Positions 34,673 to 42,757 of a stretch of 64,000 nucleotides of DNA are shown piece after piece. Each line of letters starts with the position of its first letter. Positions within the stretch are counted from its first letter, which is position 1. Source of the stretch: Bacillus sp. AFS041924 (GTDB lineage Bacteria > Bacillota > Bacilli > Bacillales > Bacillaceae_G). Location: the NCBI RefSeq assembly GCF_002577195.1, contig NZ_NULG01000007.1, positions 1-64,000 on the forward strand, written 5' to 3'. A model generated the notes under the pieces. It saw only the letters and a list, made by a program, of their open reading frames with translations, was not told the DNA's origin and ran no database searches. Position numbers and translations under genes: made by a program.

Positions 34673-35125
34673 ATGAATAAAGAAAATCAGCTTTTGCTTG
34701 AAAATCAGTTATGTTTCTCAATTTATGCTTGTTCACGAGAAATTACTAAATTATATCGCCCGTTATTAGATGAAATAGGACTCACTTACCCGCAGTATCT
34801 TGTATTACTTTCACTGTGGGAAAAAGACCAGCAAACTGTGAAAGCACTTGGGGAGTCCCTTTTTCTAGACTCAGGTACTCTTACACCTATGCTAAAACGT
34901 ATGGAATCAGCTGGTTTAATTTTTCGTAAACGGGATTCAAGTGATGAACGAAAAGTGTTCATTTCGCTAACTGAAGAAGGGAAAAACATAAAAGAAAAAG
35001 CTTTTTGTATTCCTGAGAAATTTTTCGAGGAAAGTAATTCTACTCAAGAAGAATTTTTAACATTATTAAATCAGACAAAGTCTCTACTACAAAAAATTCA
35101 ATCTGTAAATGAGAGTAAAAAATAG
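34673..35125 (+). CDS. ohrR: MarR-family peroxide-sensing repressor OhrR
   Basis: A 150-residue winged-helix repressor with the reactive Cys14 in ENQLCFSIYACSREI, the one-cysteine sensing site of Bacillus OhrR. LTYPQYLVLLSLWE, DSGTLTPMLKRMESAGLI (recognition helix) and DERKVFISLTEEG (wing) follow. Oxidation of the cysteine by organic hydroperoxides releases the protein from DNA and derepresses ohrA. Here ohrR and ohrA are in the same direction, 26 bases apart, and likely share a promoter with an operator, so the pair is autoregulated. A second Cys in the same helix (Cys20) and one near residue 104 are also present. Confidence 0.92.
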   Translation: MNKENQLLLENQLCFSIYACSREITKLYRPLLDEIGLTYPQYLVLLSLWEKDQQTVKALGESLFLDSGTLTPMLKRMESAGLIFRKRDSSDERKVFISLTEEGKNIKEKAFCIPEKFFEESNSTQEEFLTLLNQTKSLLQKIQSVNESKK

Positions 35126-35151
35126 TTCATTCATATGAAGGAGAATTGAAA

Positions 35152-35571
35152 ATGGAAAAATTATATACTGCTACAGCAACTGCAACTGGTGGACGTGATG
35201 GAAGAGTTATTTCATCAGATGATTTTATTAATTTAGCACTTAAACCGCCAGTGGAATTAGGTGGACCTGGTGGAGCAACAAATCCTGAACAACTTTTTGC
35301 CGCTGGCTATTCAGCTTGTTTTGACAGTGCATTAAATTTAGTAGCTCGCAGGCAAAAAATTAAACTAGATTCTACATCTGTAACTGCAAACATAACAATC
35401 GGTAAAGACCCTACTGATGGAGGTTTCAAATTAGCTGCTCAACTTGATGTAAAAGTACAAGGTGTTCCAACAGAAGTAGCCGTAGAACTAGTAAAAGCAG
35501 CACACGGCGTTTGCCCATACTCTAAAGCAACTAGAGGAAACATGGACGTTCAATTAAGAGTAATTGGATAA
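35152..35571 (+). CDS. ohrA: Organic hydroperoxide resistance protein OhrA
   Basis: A 139-residue thiol peroxidase of the Ohr family that reduces organic hydroperoxides in the cytosol. The catalytic cysteines are Cys56 (YSACFDSAL) and Cys121 (HGVCPYSKAT), with the active-site Arg in GGRDGRV and Glu in NPEQLFAAGY. The ATG at 35152 follows AAGGAG; an in-frame TTG six bases upstream is rejected. It lies directly downstream of its repressor gene and ends with a strong terminator. Confidence 0.95.
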   Translation: MEKLYTATATATGGRDGRVISSDDFINLALKPPVELGGPGGATNPEQLFAAGYSACFDSALNLVARRQKIKLDSTSVTANITIGKDPTDGGFKLAAQLDVKVQGVPTEVAVELVKAAHGVCPYSKATRGNMDVQLRVIG

Positions 35572-35581
35572 TAGGACAAGA

Positions 35582-35620
35582 TAAAGGGAGAAGGAAATGG
35601 ATTTTCCTTCTCCCCTTTAT
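35582..35620. terminator. Bidirectional terminator between ohrA and the fetB-like gene
   Basis: ATAAAGGGAGAAGGAAA pairs with TTTCCTTCTCCCCTTTAT (one mismatch) between convergent genes. Confidence 0.85.
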
Positions 35621-35622
35621 CC

Positions 35623-36402
35623 TTACCCATGTTCTACAATTGTTTCAAATTTCAACGAGTCATCTTTTGTAAAGAATTTTCTATAGGATAAAAGTGTCGA
35701 TGAGAATACACTTATTGCGATTGCACCAATTAAAATGCATTCTATTAGCAATTGATATTTAATCGCGTATAAAGGACTTATACCAGCAAAAATCATTCCA
35801 GTCATCGAGCCTGGTAATGTAACGATTCCAACTGTTTTAGCCCGATCAATCGATGGAATTAAGGCAGCTTTAATTGAATTTTTTATGATAGTATTTGATG
35901 CTTGTTTAGTTGTTGCTCCTAAGCATAGAGCAGCTTCAATTTGATTTTTATTCGCCTGAATTTCTGCTCTAAGTCTAGTTAATGCTAAACTATTTGCATT
36001 CATTGATGTACTAATAATCATACTTGAAATTGGAATAACATATTGAGCCTTCAGCGCAATTTTGTTTGCTACTAACACGACTCCTAAAGAAATCATGACA
36101 CCCAGTAGAATACTAATAAAAGATATAAAAAATGCACCTTCAATTTGTTGTGACCTCTTACTCGAAGTATGGGCACCGAATAAAATCATACAAAATAATA
36201 TAATGATGACAATTAAAAAATGCTCAATTTGCAGTATGTATTCAAGTACATAACCCATTATCATTAACTGAATAACGGTCCTTACTGAAGAAACGCCAAT
36301 GTCTTTTTCAACACCAAGTTTTTGATAATAGGATAATGCGATCGCAATGATAATTAATAGAAATGTCAGAGATACTCCTGTAATTTGCAAATTACCTTCC
36401 AT
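35623..36402 (-). CDS. fetB: ABC permease of the UPF0014 / FetB family
   Basis: A 259-residue membrane protein with about seven helices and the family motifs SSVRTVIQLMIMGYVL (about residues 38-53) and PGSMTGMIFAGISPLYAIKYQ (about 199-219). E. coli FetAB exports iron and protects from peroxide stress; B. subtilis has homologues of unproven role. Thirteen bases separate it from the ATPase gene upstream. Its place next to ohrRA and the siderophore genes fits a metal or oxidative-stress function, but the substrate is inferred. Confidence 0.85.
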   Translation of the reverse strand: MEGNLQITGVSLTFLLIIIAIALSYYQKLGVEKDIGVSSVRTVIQLMIMGYVLEYILQIEHFLIVIIILFCMILFGAHTSSKRSQQIEGAFFISFISILLGVMISLGVVLVANKIALKAQYVIPISSMIISTSMNANSLALTRLRAEIQANKNQIEAALCLGATTKQASNTIIKNSIKAALIPSIDRAKTVGIVTLPGSMTGMIFAGISPLYAIKYQLLIECILIGAIAISVFSSTLLSYRKFFTKDDSLKFETIVEHG

Positions 36403-36414
36403 AATTTCACCTCA

Positions 36415-37137
36415 TTAAGCAATTGTAGAAAGAAAATTTCTCCCTAATTCCGTGCTTGGATTATTAAAGAATTCATTAACTGAACTCACTTCTACTAATT
36501 TACCGTCAATGAGCAACCCTACTCGATCAGCAATTTGTTGAACTAAATCCATATTATGTGTAACAAGAATTATAGACATATTTTCTTGCTTTTTTAATGT
36601 TACTAACAGATCCTGAATATGTAGAGTAGATTGAGGGTCTAACGCTGAAGTAATTTCATCACATAATAAAATGCTCGGTTTCATCGCAATTGCTCTAGCG
36701 ATTGATACTCTTTGCTGTTGACCTATCGATAAAGAAAAAGAATTACGTTCTAATAATCGACTCTCAAGCCCCACTTTTTCTAATAATGAAGTAGCCAAAA
36801 GTTTAGATTCGCTTTTATCAAACCCACTATTTAACTTTAAACCAAATAAAATATTATCCTCTACAGTCCCTTCAAATAATGAGGGAGTTTGTAAAATCAT
36901 TACTGCACTTTTTCGTAATTTTTGAGGAGTCATTGAATGAATAGATTGCCCGTTCAATTGAATTTCTCCATTACTAACTGTTTGTAATCGATTGAATGTA
37001 CGAAGTAATGTTGATTTCCCTGCTCCTGAAGTACCGATTAAACAAAATATTTCACCTTGTTTTATTTGAAAAGATATGTTTTTAAGAATCGAATTGCCAA
37101 GTATATCTACACTAATATTATTAATGGATAGCGTCAT
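36415..37137 (-). CDS. fetA: ABC ATP-binding protein, FetA-like
   Basis: A 240-residue ATPase: Walker A GTSGAGKSTLL (about residues 34-44), Q-loop LQTPSLF, signature SLSIGQQQRVSIARA with a slightly altered LSxGQ (about 137-151), Walker B ILLCDEITSALD and the H-loop VTHNMD. It pairs with the FetB-like permease that follows at once, forming a two-gene exporter operon started by AGGTGAGAAG. The order ATPase-permease matches fetAB. The substrate assignment (iron) rests on the family. Confidence 0.85.
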   Translation of the reverse strand: MTLSINNISVDILGNSILKNISFQIKQGEIFCLIGTSGAGKSTLLRTFNRLQTVSNGEIQLNGQSIHSMTPQKLRKSAVMILQTPSLFEGTVEDNILFGLKLNSGFDKSESKLLATSLLEKVGLESRLLERNSFSLSIGQQQRVSIARAIAMKPSILLCDEITSALDPQSTLHIQDLLVTLKKQENMSIILVTHNMDLVQQIADRVGLLIDGKLVEVSSVNEFFNNPSTELGRNFLSTIA

Positions 37138-37158
37138 CTTCTCACCTCATACTAAATG

Positions 37159-37188
37159 AAAGGTGCCCTACTTTTAGGACACCTTTTT
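37159..37188 (+). terminator. Hairpin between the fetA-like gene and the siderophore ATPase gene
   Basis: AAAGGTGCCCT/AGGACACCTTT stem with TTTTT on the plus strand and a weaker T tract on the minus strand, where it follows the siderophore ATPase stop. Confidence 0.6.
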
Positions 37189-37196
37189 AGAGTTTA

Positions 37197-37997
37197 TTAA
37201 ATTATTTTTCTTCCTCGTCCATGAGGTATGCAAAGTGGCGTTCCAAATAGTGGATCCTTCACAATATCGCAATTCATGCAGAAAACGTCACAGATCAAGT
37301 TCTGGTTTATGATTTTTTCAGGGTCTCCCTCTGCATATACTTCGCCGCCTGATATTGCTACTACATTATGTGCATAACGACAAGCAAGGTTAATATCATG
37401 TAGGACCATAACAATGGTACGTTGCTCTTTTTCATTTAATTCGTAAAGTAGGTCTAAGATTTCAATTTGATGTGTTAAATCTAAATATGTTGTAGGTTCA
37501 TCTAATAAAATTGTATCCGTGTCCTGTGCCAATGTCATTGCAATCCAAGCACGTTGACGTTGGCCACCTGATAATGAATCGACTAATTGATCCTTTAATC
37601 CAAACATATTTGTTATTTTCAAGGCATGATTTACTTTTTCTTCATCTTCCTTTGACCACTGCTTTAACCAAGTTTGATATGGATATCTTCCTTGTTTCAC
37701 TAATTGAAATACTGTTAAACCTTCAGGTGCAACAGGACTTTGAGGTAGAATGGAAAGATTACGTGCAATTTCTTTTGTAGGTCGTTTACTTATTTCTTTT
37801 CCATCTAGTAAAATTGTTCCACTTTTCGGTTGTAATAATCTTGCTAGTGAACGAAGTAATGTTGATTTTCCGCAACCGTTAGCTCCGATTAATACAGTAA
37901 TTTTTCCTTTTGGAACTTGAAAATTCAATTCATTTATTATTGTGCGATCATCATACGATAACGTTAATTTTTCTGTTTCTATTGCACTCTTTGACAT
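37197..37997 (-). CDS. Siderophore ABC transporter ATPase (FecE/YusV type)
   Basis: A 266-residue ATPase of the iron-siderophore importer class: Walker A GANGCGKSTLLRSLARL (about residues 37-53), signature LSGGQRQRAWIAMTLAQ, Walker B TILLDEPTTYLDL and H-loop LHDIN. The C-terminal Cys-containing tail (CDVFCMNCDIV) is family-typical. The ATG at 37995-37997 follows AAAGGTGATAATAAG; the longer frame overlaps the upstream gene. It is the last gene of the Fur-boxed operon permease-permease-ATPase. It resembles YusV of B. subtilis, which powers several siderophore permeases. Confidence 0.92.
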   Translation of the reverse strand: MSKSAIETEKLTLSYDDRTIINELNFQVPKGKITVLIGANGCGKSTLLRSLARLLQPKSGTILLDGKEISKRPTKEIARNLSILPQSPVAPEGLTVFQLVKQGRYPYQTWLKQWSKEDEEKVNHALKITNMFGLKDQLVDSLSGGQRQRAWIAMTLAQDTDTILLDEPTTYLDLTHQIEILDLLYELNEKEQRTIVMVLHDINLACRYAHNVVAISGGEVYAEGDPEKIINQNLICDVFCMNCDIVKDPLFGTPLCIPHGRGRKII

Positions 37998-38004
37998 CTT
38001 ATTA

Positions 38005-39057
38005 TCACCTTTTTCCAGTCTTAAATAATAAATAGATAAAATATGGTGCACCAATTACGGCAGTAAAGACACCAGCAGGTAGTTGAATCGGATTAAACAC
38101 CGTTCTTCCAATTGTATCAGCTACTAATACCATAATAGCACCAATCATTCCAGATAAAGGAATCAACGCACCGTAGGAGGCACCAACTATTTTCCGAGCA
38201 ATATGAGGTGCAATTAGCCCAACGAATGCAATAGCCCCTGCGAATGCAACCGCACCTGCTACTAATGCTGTACTTATAAATAACAAGATTAGTCGATTTT
38301 TTTCTACTTGAACTCCTAAACTTGTTGAAACGTCATCTCCAAGTTGTTGCGTATCTATATGCCTAATAAACGCTAAAGCTAATACAATAAAAACGATCGT
38401 CCAAATTGTAATGATTTTAACCTGTTCCCAGTTCGCTCCATATACGCTTCCCGTTAACCACATATTCGCTTCAGTTGCTCTAAAGATAGGTCCAATAATC
38501 ATAAAGAATGAAGTTGTTGCTTGAGCTAATGCAGAAAATCCAACTCCAACTAAAACTAGTCTTAATGGTCTTAATTCCCCATCTTTATAAGCAAAAGCAT
38601 AAACAAATATTAAACTTATGATGGCACCAATAAATGCTGCTAAAGGTAACCATTTTATACTTACTGTTAATTGATTCGTACGGTCATTACTAAATATAGC
38701 TAAAAATAAGACAACTGCCGCCCCTGCTCCTCCTGTAATCCCTAGAATATCTGGAGATGCAAGTGGATTTCTTACTAACCCTTGAAGAATTGCTCCTGCA
38801 ATTGCTAAAGAAATTCCAGCAAAAATTGCTACGATTATTCGAGGCATTCGAAATGCTTGAATAAATAATTCATCTATTTTTTCACCTTCACCAAAAATAA
38901 CAGATAATACTTTTGGAATTGAGATGTAACGATCACCAAGTGTTAAGCTGACAATAAATGAACTGATCAATAAAAGAAGTGCAATGGTTAAAACGAAAAC
39001 TGAACGCTTATTAAATAGTAATGAAAAGTATTTGTTTCGTAATTTGATCATGCTCAT
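38005..39057 (-). CDS. Siderophore ABC permease (FecCD family), second subunit
   Basis: A 350-residue membrane protein of the FecCD/BtuC fold with about ten helices: RMPRIIVAIFAGISLAIAGAILQGLVRNPLASPDILG (about residues 70-106, written in type) and GAIAFVGLIAPHIARKIVG (about 270-288) are the coupling regions. Its ATG overlaps the stop of the preceding permease (ATGA), so the two are translated together as a heterodimer. Length and order resemble YfiZ-YfhA, the schizokinen/arthrobactin importers of B. subtilis; the true siderophore is not determined. Confidence 0.92.
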   Translation of the reverse strand: MSMIKLRNKYFSLLFNKRSVFVLTIALLLLISSFIVSLTLGDRYISIPKVLSVIFGEGEKIDELFIQAFRMPRIIVAIFAGISLAIAGAILQGLVRNPLASPDILGITGGAGAAVVLFLAIFSNDRTNQLTVSIKWLPLAAFIGAIISLIFVYAFAYKDGELRPLRLVLVGVGFSALAQATTSFFMIIGPIFRATEANMWLTGSVYGANWEQVKIITIWTIVFIVLALAFIRHIDTQQLGDDVSTSLGVQVEKNRLILLFISTALVAGAVAFAGAIAFVGLIAPHIARKIVGASYGALIPLSGMIGAIMVLVADTIGRTVFNPIQLPAGVFTAVIGAPYFIYLLFKTGKR

Positions 39058-40055
39058 TTTACTGTACCGCCTTTTCTTGCTAAGTAAATAAAGAAAGGTG
39101 CGCCAATAACTGCGGTCATAATACCAACTGGAGTTTCCTCCGGCATTAGTATATAGCGAGATCCTACATCAGCTAATAGAAGTAAAATTGCACCGAAAAT
39201 ACCGCAAAATGGAATCATCCAACGGTAATTATTCTTAACGAACATTCTAACTATTTGAGGAACAATTATACCAACTAAACCTATTGGTCCAGCTATACTA
39301 ACAGCACCACCTGCTAGTATGATTACTAAAACAACTAATGTGACTTTTAATAATGTTGTATTTTGGCCTAAAGCCTTTGATACGTCCTCTCCTAGCATGA
39401 ATGTATTAATCTTTCCACCAAGTGCAAGTGAAATAACCCAAGCTATTACGATATATGGTAATACCATATATAATGAATCAAGTGAACGACCTTGTACAGA
39501 GCCCGCTAGCCAAAATAATACTTGCTCTAAAGCTACCTCATTTGTCACAAGTAGACCTTGTGTAATCGAGCTAAACATAGCTGCAATTGAAACCCCAGCT
39601 AATGTAATTTTTAATGGCGTCGCCCCATCTTTCCCTATTGAACTTAATCCAAATACAAATACTGCTGATAATGTAGCTCCTAAAAATGCAAGCCAGATCG
39701 TAGCTGCAGGCGATTGTAAATGGAAAAATGTAATGCTAAGTACAATTAGCATTGATGCGCCAGCGTTAATTCCTAGAACACTCGGCGATGCTAAAGGATT
39801 TTTAGTTAATACTTGCATAAATAAACCTGCGATTGCTAAACTTGCTCCCACTATTGAGGCAATGATAGCTCTTGGTATCCGAACATTTTGAATGATTAAA
39901 TGTTCATTAGATCCATTAAATTGTGTAAATGAATGAATTAAACTTGTAAAACTAGTTTCCGTATACCCTAGTAAAATACTAGAAAAAAAACAAATTACTA
40001 ATAATATAAGACAAGCTATTAAAGCGATAATTCTTGATCTTGGATGAATAAGCAT
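39054..40055 (-). CDS. Siderophore ABC permease (FecCD family), first subunit
   Basis: A 333-residue FecCD-type permease: VRIPRAIIASIVGASLAIAG (about residues 55-74), NPLASPSVLGINAGA and GPIGLVGIIVPQIVRM (about 258-273). It is first gene of the operon; the promoter side contains a Fur box at 40118-40132, and the divergent binding-protein gene starts 167 bases away. Together with the next permease and the ATPase it forms the inner-membrane importer for the lipoprotein encoded divergently. The start follows GGAGAAATAAA. Confidence 0.92.
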   Translation of the reverse strand: MLIHPRSRIIALIACLILLVICFFSSILLGYTETSFTSLIHSFTQFNGSNEHLIIQNVRIPRAIIASIVGASLAIAGLFMQVLTKNPLASPSVLGINAGASMLIVLSITFFHLQSPAATIWLAFLGATLSAVFVFGLSSIGKDGATPLKITLAGVSIAAMFSSITQGLLVTNEVALEQVLFWLAGSVQGRSLDSLYMVLPYIVIAWVISLALGGKINTFMLGEDVSKALGQNTTLLKVTLVVLVIILAGGAVSIAGPIGLVGIIVPQIVRMFVKNNYRWMIPFCGIFGAILLLLADVGSRYILMPEETPVGIMTAVIGAPFFIYLARKGGTVK

Positions 40056-40117
40056 TTTATTTCTCCTACTATTCTATTCTCTTCTATAAGTCTAAATGAA
40101 ATGAATTAACCAGTCAA

Positions 40118-40132
40118 TGAGAATGATTTTCA
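40118..40132. promoter_or_regulatory. Fur box, permease side
   Basis: TGAGAATGATTTTCA differs from the 15-base Fur consensus TGATAATNATTATCA at two positions. It lies in the divergent promoter region. Confidence 0.75.
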
Positions 40133-40140
40133 ACTTCTTG

Positions 40141-40170
40141 TTGACTTCTAATAATTTCTTAATCTATAAT
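40141..40170 (+). promoter_or_regulatory. Promoter of the siderophore-binding protein gene
   Basis: TTGACT, an 18-bp spacer and TATAAT, followed by the Fur box at 40189. Confidence 0.75.
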
Positions 40171-40188
40171 ATTAGTAATCAGATTAAA

Positions 40189-40203
40189 TGATAATCATTA
40201 TCA
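40189..40203. promoter_or_regulatory. Perfect Fur box
   Basis: TGATAATCATTATCA matches the consensus at every position and is a full palindrome, about 20 bases upstream of the start codon of the lipoprotein gene. Confidence 0.9.
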
Positions 40204-40222
40204 ACATGAGAGGGAGACCAAT

Positions 40223-41182
40223 ATGAAAAAACTAAAATTTTCTTCACTAATTGCTCTTTTCATTGCAGCAATTATGGTATTAGGTGCTTGTGGCACAAAG
40301 AAATCAGATGAAACTTCTAGTAAAGATAATAAAGAATTGAGTTCAATTTCAATTGAGCACGCAATGGGAACAACTAAAGTTCCTGCTAATCCAAAAAGGG
40401 TTGTTATTCTAACAAACGAAGGAACAGAAGCTTTACTAGCTTTAGGCGTTAAACCGGTTGGTGCTGTTCAATCTTGGACAGGTAATCCATGGTATGACCA
40501 TATTTCTAAAGATATGGATGGCGTTGAGGTTGTTGGTTTAGAAAGTGAAGTTAACCTTGAGAAAATCGCTGGTTTAAAACCAGACTTAATCATTGGTAAT
40601 AAAATGCGCCAAGAAAAAGTTTATGAGCAATTAAGTGCTATTGCACCAACAGTTTTTGCTGAAACATTACGTGGTGATTGGCAAGAGAATTTCAAATTTT
40701 ATGCAAAAGTTTTAAATAAAGAAGAACAAGGCAATAAAGTTTTAGCTGATTATACAAAACGAGTTGATGACCTAAAAACAACTTTAGGCGATAAAGTTAA
40801 TCAAAAAATCTCAATGGTACGTTTCATGGGTGCTGATGTGCGAATCTATCACCAAGATACATTCTCTGGTGTAATTCTTAAACAATTAGGATTCCAGCGA
40901 CCAGAAGAGCAAAATGCACCTGATTTCGCTGAAAAAGGTGTAACAAAAGAACGTATTCCAGCAATGGACGGAGACTACCTATTCTACTTTACATATGATG
41001 ACGGTAAAGAGTCTGGTTCTCAGCTTGAAAAAGAATTTACAGAAGATCCATTATTCAAAAAATTAAATGCTTCTAAAAATGGACATGTAATGGAAGTAAG
41101 CGATACAATTTGGAACACTGCTGGTGGAATCAAAGCTGCTTACTTAATGTTAGATGACATTGAAAAAACTTTTACTAAATAA
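40223..41182 (+). CDS. Iron-siderophore binding lipoprotein
   Basis: A 319-residue class III substrate-binding protein: signal peptide with lipobox LGAC (lipidated Cys23), an acidic/Ser-rich linker, then two lobes joined by a helix. NPKRVVILTNEGTEALLALGVKPVG (about residues 57-80, in type) and GLKPDLIIGNK are typical of the FecB/FhuD/YfiY group. It captures ferric siderophore outside the cell and delivers it to the divergently encoded permeases. Expression is clearly iron-repressed: a perfect Fur box lies between promoter and start. The ligand is probably a citrate-hydroxamate siderophore, by similarity in layout to YfiY; this is inference. Confidence 0.92.
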   Translation: MKKLKFSSLIALFIAAIMVLGACGTKKSDETSSKDNKELSSISIEHAMGTTKVPANPKRVVILTNEGTEALLALGVKPVGAVQSWTGNPWYDHISKDMDGVEVVGLESEVNLEKIAGLKPDLIIGNKMRQEKVYEQLSAIAPTVFAETLRGDWQENFKFYAKVLNKEEQGNKVLADYTKRVDDLKTTLGDKVNQKISMVRFMGADVRIYHQDTFSGVILKQLGFQRPEEQNAPDFAEKGVTKERIPAMDGDYLFYFTYDDGKESGSQLEKEFTEDPLFKKLNASKNGHVMEVSDTIWNTAGGIKAAYLMLDDIEKTFTK

Positions 41183-41191
41183 TCAAAACTA

Positions 41192-41243
41192 AAAAAAGGT
41201 TTTACCTAATTGTCTAAATGACAATTTAGGTAAAACCTTTTTT
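41192..41243 (+). terminator. Strong terminator of the lipoprotein gene
   Basis: AAAAGGTTTTACCTAA.TTGTC pairs with GACAA.TTTAGGTAAAACCTTTT, followed by TT; likely bidirectional. Confidence 0.85.
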
Positions 41244-41291
41244 ATGAGCAAGAAATAGGTAAATAATGAAGTAAGGGATAGTAGCGCAAAA

Positions 41292-41822
41292 CTATCCTGC
41301 CTTTCCTGTCTTTCCTGCACTCAACGTCAACATCATATGCTCTTGATCCCAATATTCATTGTTAAATTTTAAGCTATTAGGTGTTTTAGCAAATGTTTTG
41401 AACCCTAGTTTTTCAAATAATTTTTTAGCTGATTCGTTTCCTTCTACTATATTTAATGAAATTTGTTCAAGTCCTATGCTTTTTGCTAAATGGATTGCTT
41501 CTTCAATTAAAAGAAGGCCGGCTCCCATTTTTCGAGCTCTAGAAGAAACATAGACAGACTCTATTTTTCCTTTATGCTCTGCTTTAATCTTATCAAATGT
41601 TCTTAAGGTTGCTACGCCAATTAATTCACCTTTATTAGTAAATGCACCAATCGTATAGTTTTTATCTTTATCTAATATTTCTGCTTTGTATTCAATTGGG
41701 TCATCTTGATCAAGTATTTCATCCATTGTAGTACTAAAAACTTCAGGATTCTCTTTTAAACCTTCCAAACGAATATTAAGGTAGATTTCTGCATCTTCTT
41801 TAGTTAATAAACGTATTTTCAT
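41292..41822 (-). CDS. GNAT family N-acetyltransferase
   Basis: A 176-residue single GNAT domain: the N-terminal IRLLTKEDAEIYLNIRLEGL strand-helix, the acetyl-CoA pyrophosphate loop in VSSRARKMGAGLLLIEEAI (about residues 93-111) with the R-x-x-G-x-G/A pattern, and the final KLFEKLGFKTF strand. It transfers an acetyl group from acetyl-CoA to an unknown amine. The start follows GGAGGGATATGA. The last few residues (SAGKTGKAG) are an unusual Gly/Lys tail. It is a single gene convergent with the siderophore lipoprotein gene. Confidence 0.88.
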   Translation of the reverse strand: MKIRLLTKEDAEIYLNIRLEGLKENPEVFSTTMDEILDQDDPIEYKAEILDKDKNYTIGAFTNKGELIGVATLRTFDKIKAEHKGKIESVYVSSRARKMGAGLLLIEEAIHLAKSIGLEQISLNIVEGNESAKKLFEKLGFKTFAKTPNSLKFNNEYWDQEHMMLTLSAGKTGKAG

Positions 41823-41935
41823 TCATATCCCTCCGTAGTTATTGCAAAGTATAGTTTATATAACAAATGTAAAGTTATCAACGCTTTCATAAACCATACT
41901 TTAGTAACCAGGTGATGTCACAGACTTGTAAAAAA

Positions 41936-41966
41936 CATAAAAAAACGCTTGTATATCAAGCGTTTA
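41936..41966 (-). terminator. Terminator of the tct two-component genes
   Basis: AAACGCTTG/CAAGCGTTT stem followed by T residues on the minus strand, about 90 bases after the response regulator stop. Confidence 0.75.
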
Positions 41967-42052
41967 GATACTTCTCTGATCATCATTTTTTATAAATCCT
42001 GTTACAGAATTGTTAGGTTTGTCATAGTCATTAAGTAAACTTACTAAATGAC

Positions 42053-42757
42053 TTAGTTTTTGACCAAATAAACTCTTTCTGGCCTTCCAATCGTTCCATA
42101 CGCTAAATCTGCTGAAACTTTTCCTTCCGAAACTAAATATTCTAAATATCTGCGGGCAGTTGTGCGACTAACGCCGATTTCTAGACCTATATTCTCAGCA
42201 GTCATCCCGTTACGTACTTCTTTGATTGCGAGTAACACTTTATCTAAAGTAAGTTTATCTATACCTTTAGGATATAGACTTTGCTCTTCAATTATTGTAT
42301 TATTCTTTCCTATTAATCCATCGATTTCATCCTGTGTAATATATGCACTTTTTGATTGTAAGCTTTTTACTTTATTTGAATAATTTATATAACGAATTAG
42401 TGACTTTTTAAAACGATCAAAAATGACTGGCTTTATAATAAAATCAAATACGCCATAATGCAAAGCTTTATTAACTGAATCGATTTCTTTCGATGCAGTA
42501 ATCATGATGACATCTGCCATAATTGAATGTTTCTTCATCCATTGTAAAAAATCTAAACCATTCATATCTGGAAAATATACATCTAGCAATACTAACTGAG
42601 GATTTAAAATTTCAATTAAATCAACTGCTTCTTGATAATTTGTAGCAATTCCAATTACTTTAAAGCCTTCAATTCGATCAATAAATCGTTGATGAATCTC
42701 TGCAATTCTACTATCGTCTTCAACAATTAACACTTCTATTAAATTCTTTTTCATCAT
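42053..42757 (-). CDS. CitB/DctR-type response regulator
   Basis: A 234-residue regulator: receiver domain (VLIVEDDSRIAEIH; phospho-Asp in LVLLDVYFPDMNG; Lys in IIKPVIFDRF) and a C-terminal helix-turn-helix (AENIGLEIGVSRTTARRYLEYLVSEGKV) of the CitT/DctR/MalR group that controls di- and tricarboxylate uptake. The start is the ATG pair behind AAAGGAGAGTAACAGAT; the gene overlaps the kinase 3' end by 38 bases. It follows tctCBA and the kinase on the same strand and very likely activates the tct genes. Confidence 0.9.
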   Translation of the reverse strand: MMKKNLIEVLIVEDDSRIAEIHQRFIDRIEGFKVIGIATNYQEAVDLIEILNPQLVLLDVYFPDMNGLDFLQWMKKHSIMADVIMITASKEIDSVNKALHYGVFDFIIKPVIFDRFKKSLIRYINYSNKVKSLQSKSAYITQDEIDGLIGKNNTIIEEQSLYPKGIDKLTLDKVLLAIKEVRNGMTAENIGLEIGVSRTTARRYLEYLVSEGKVSADLAYGTIGRPERVYLVKN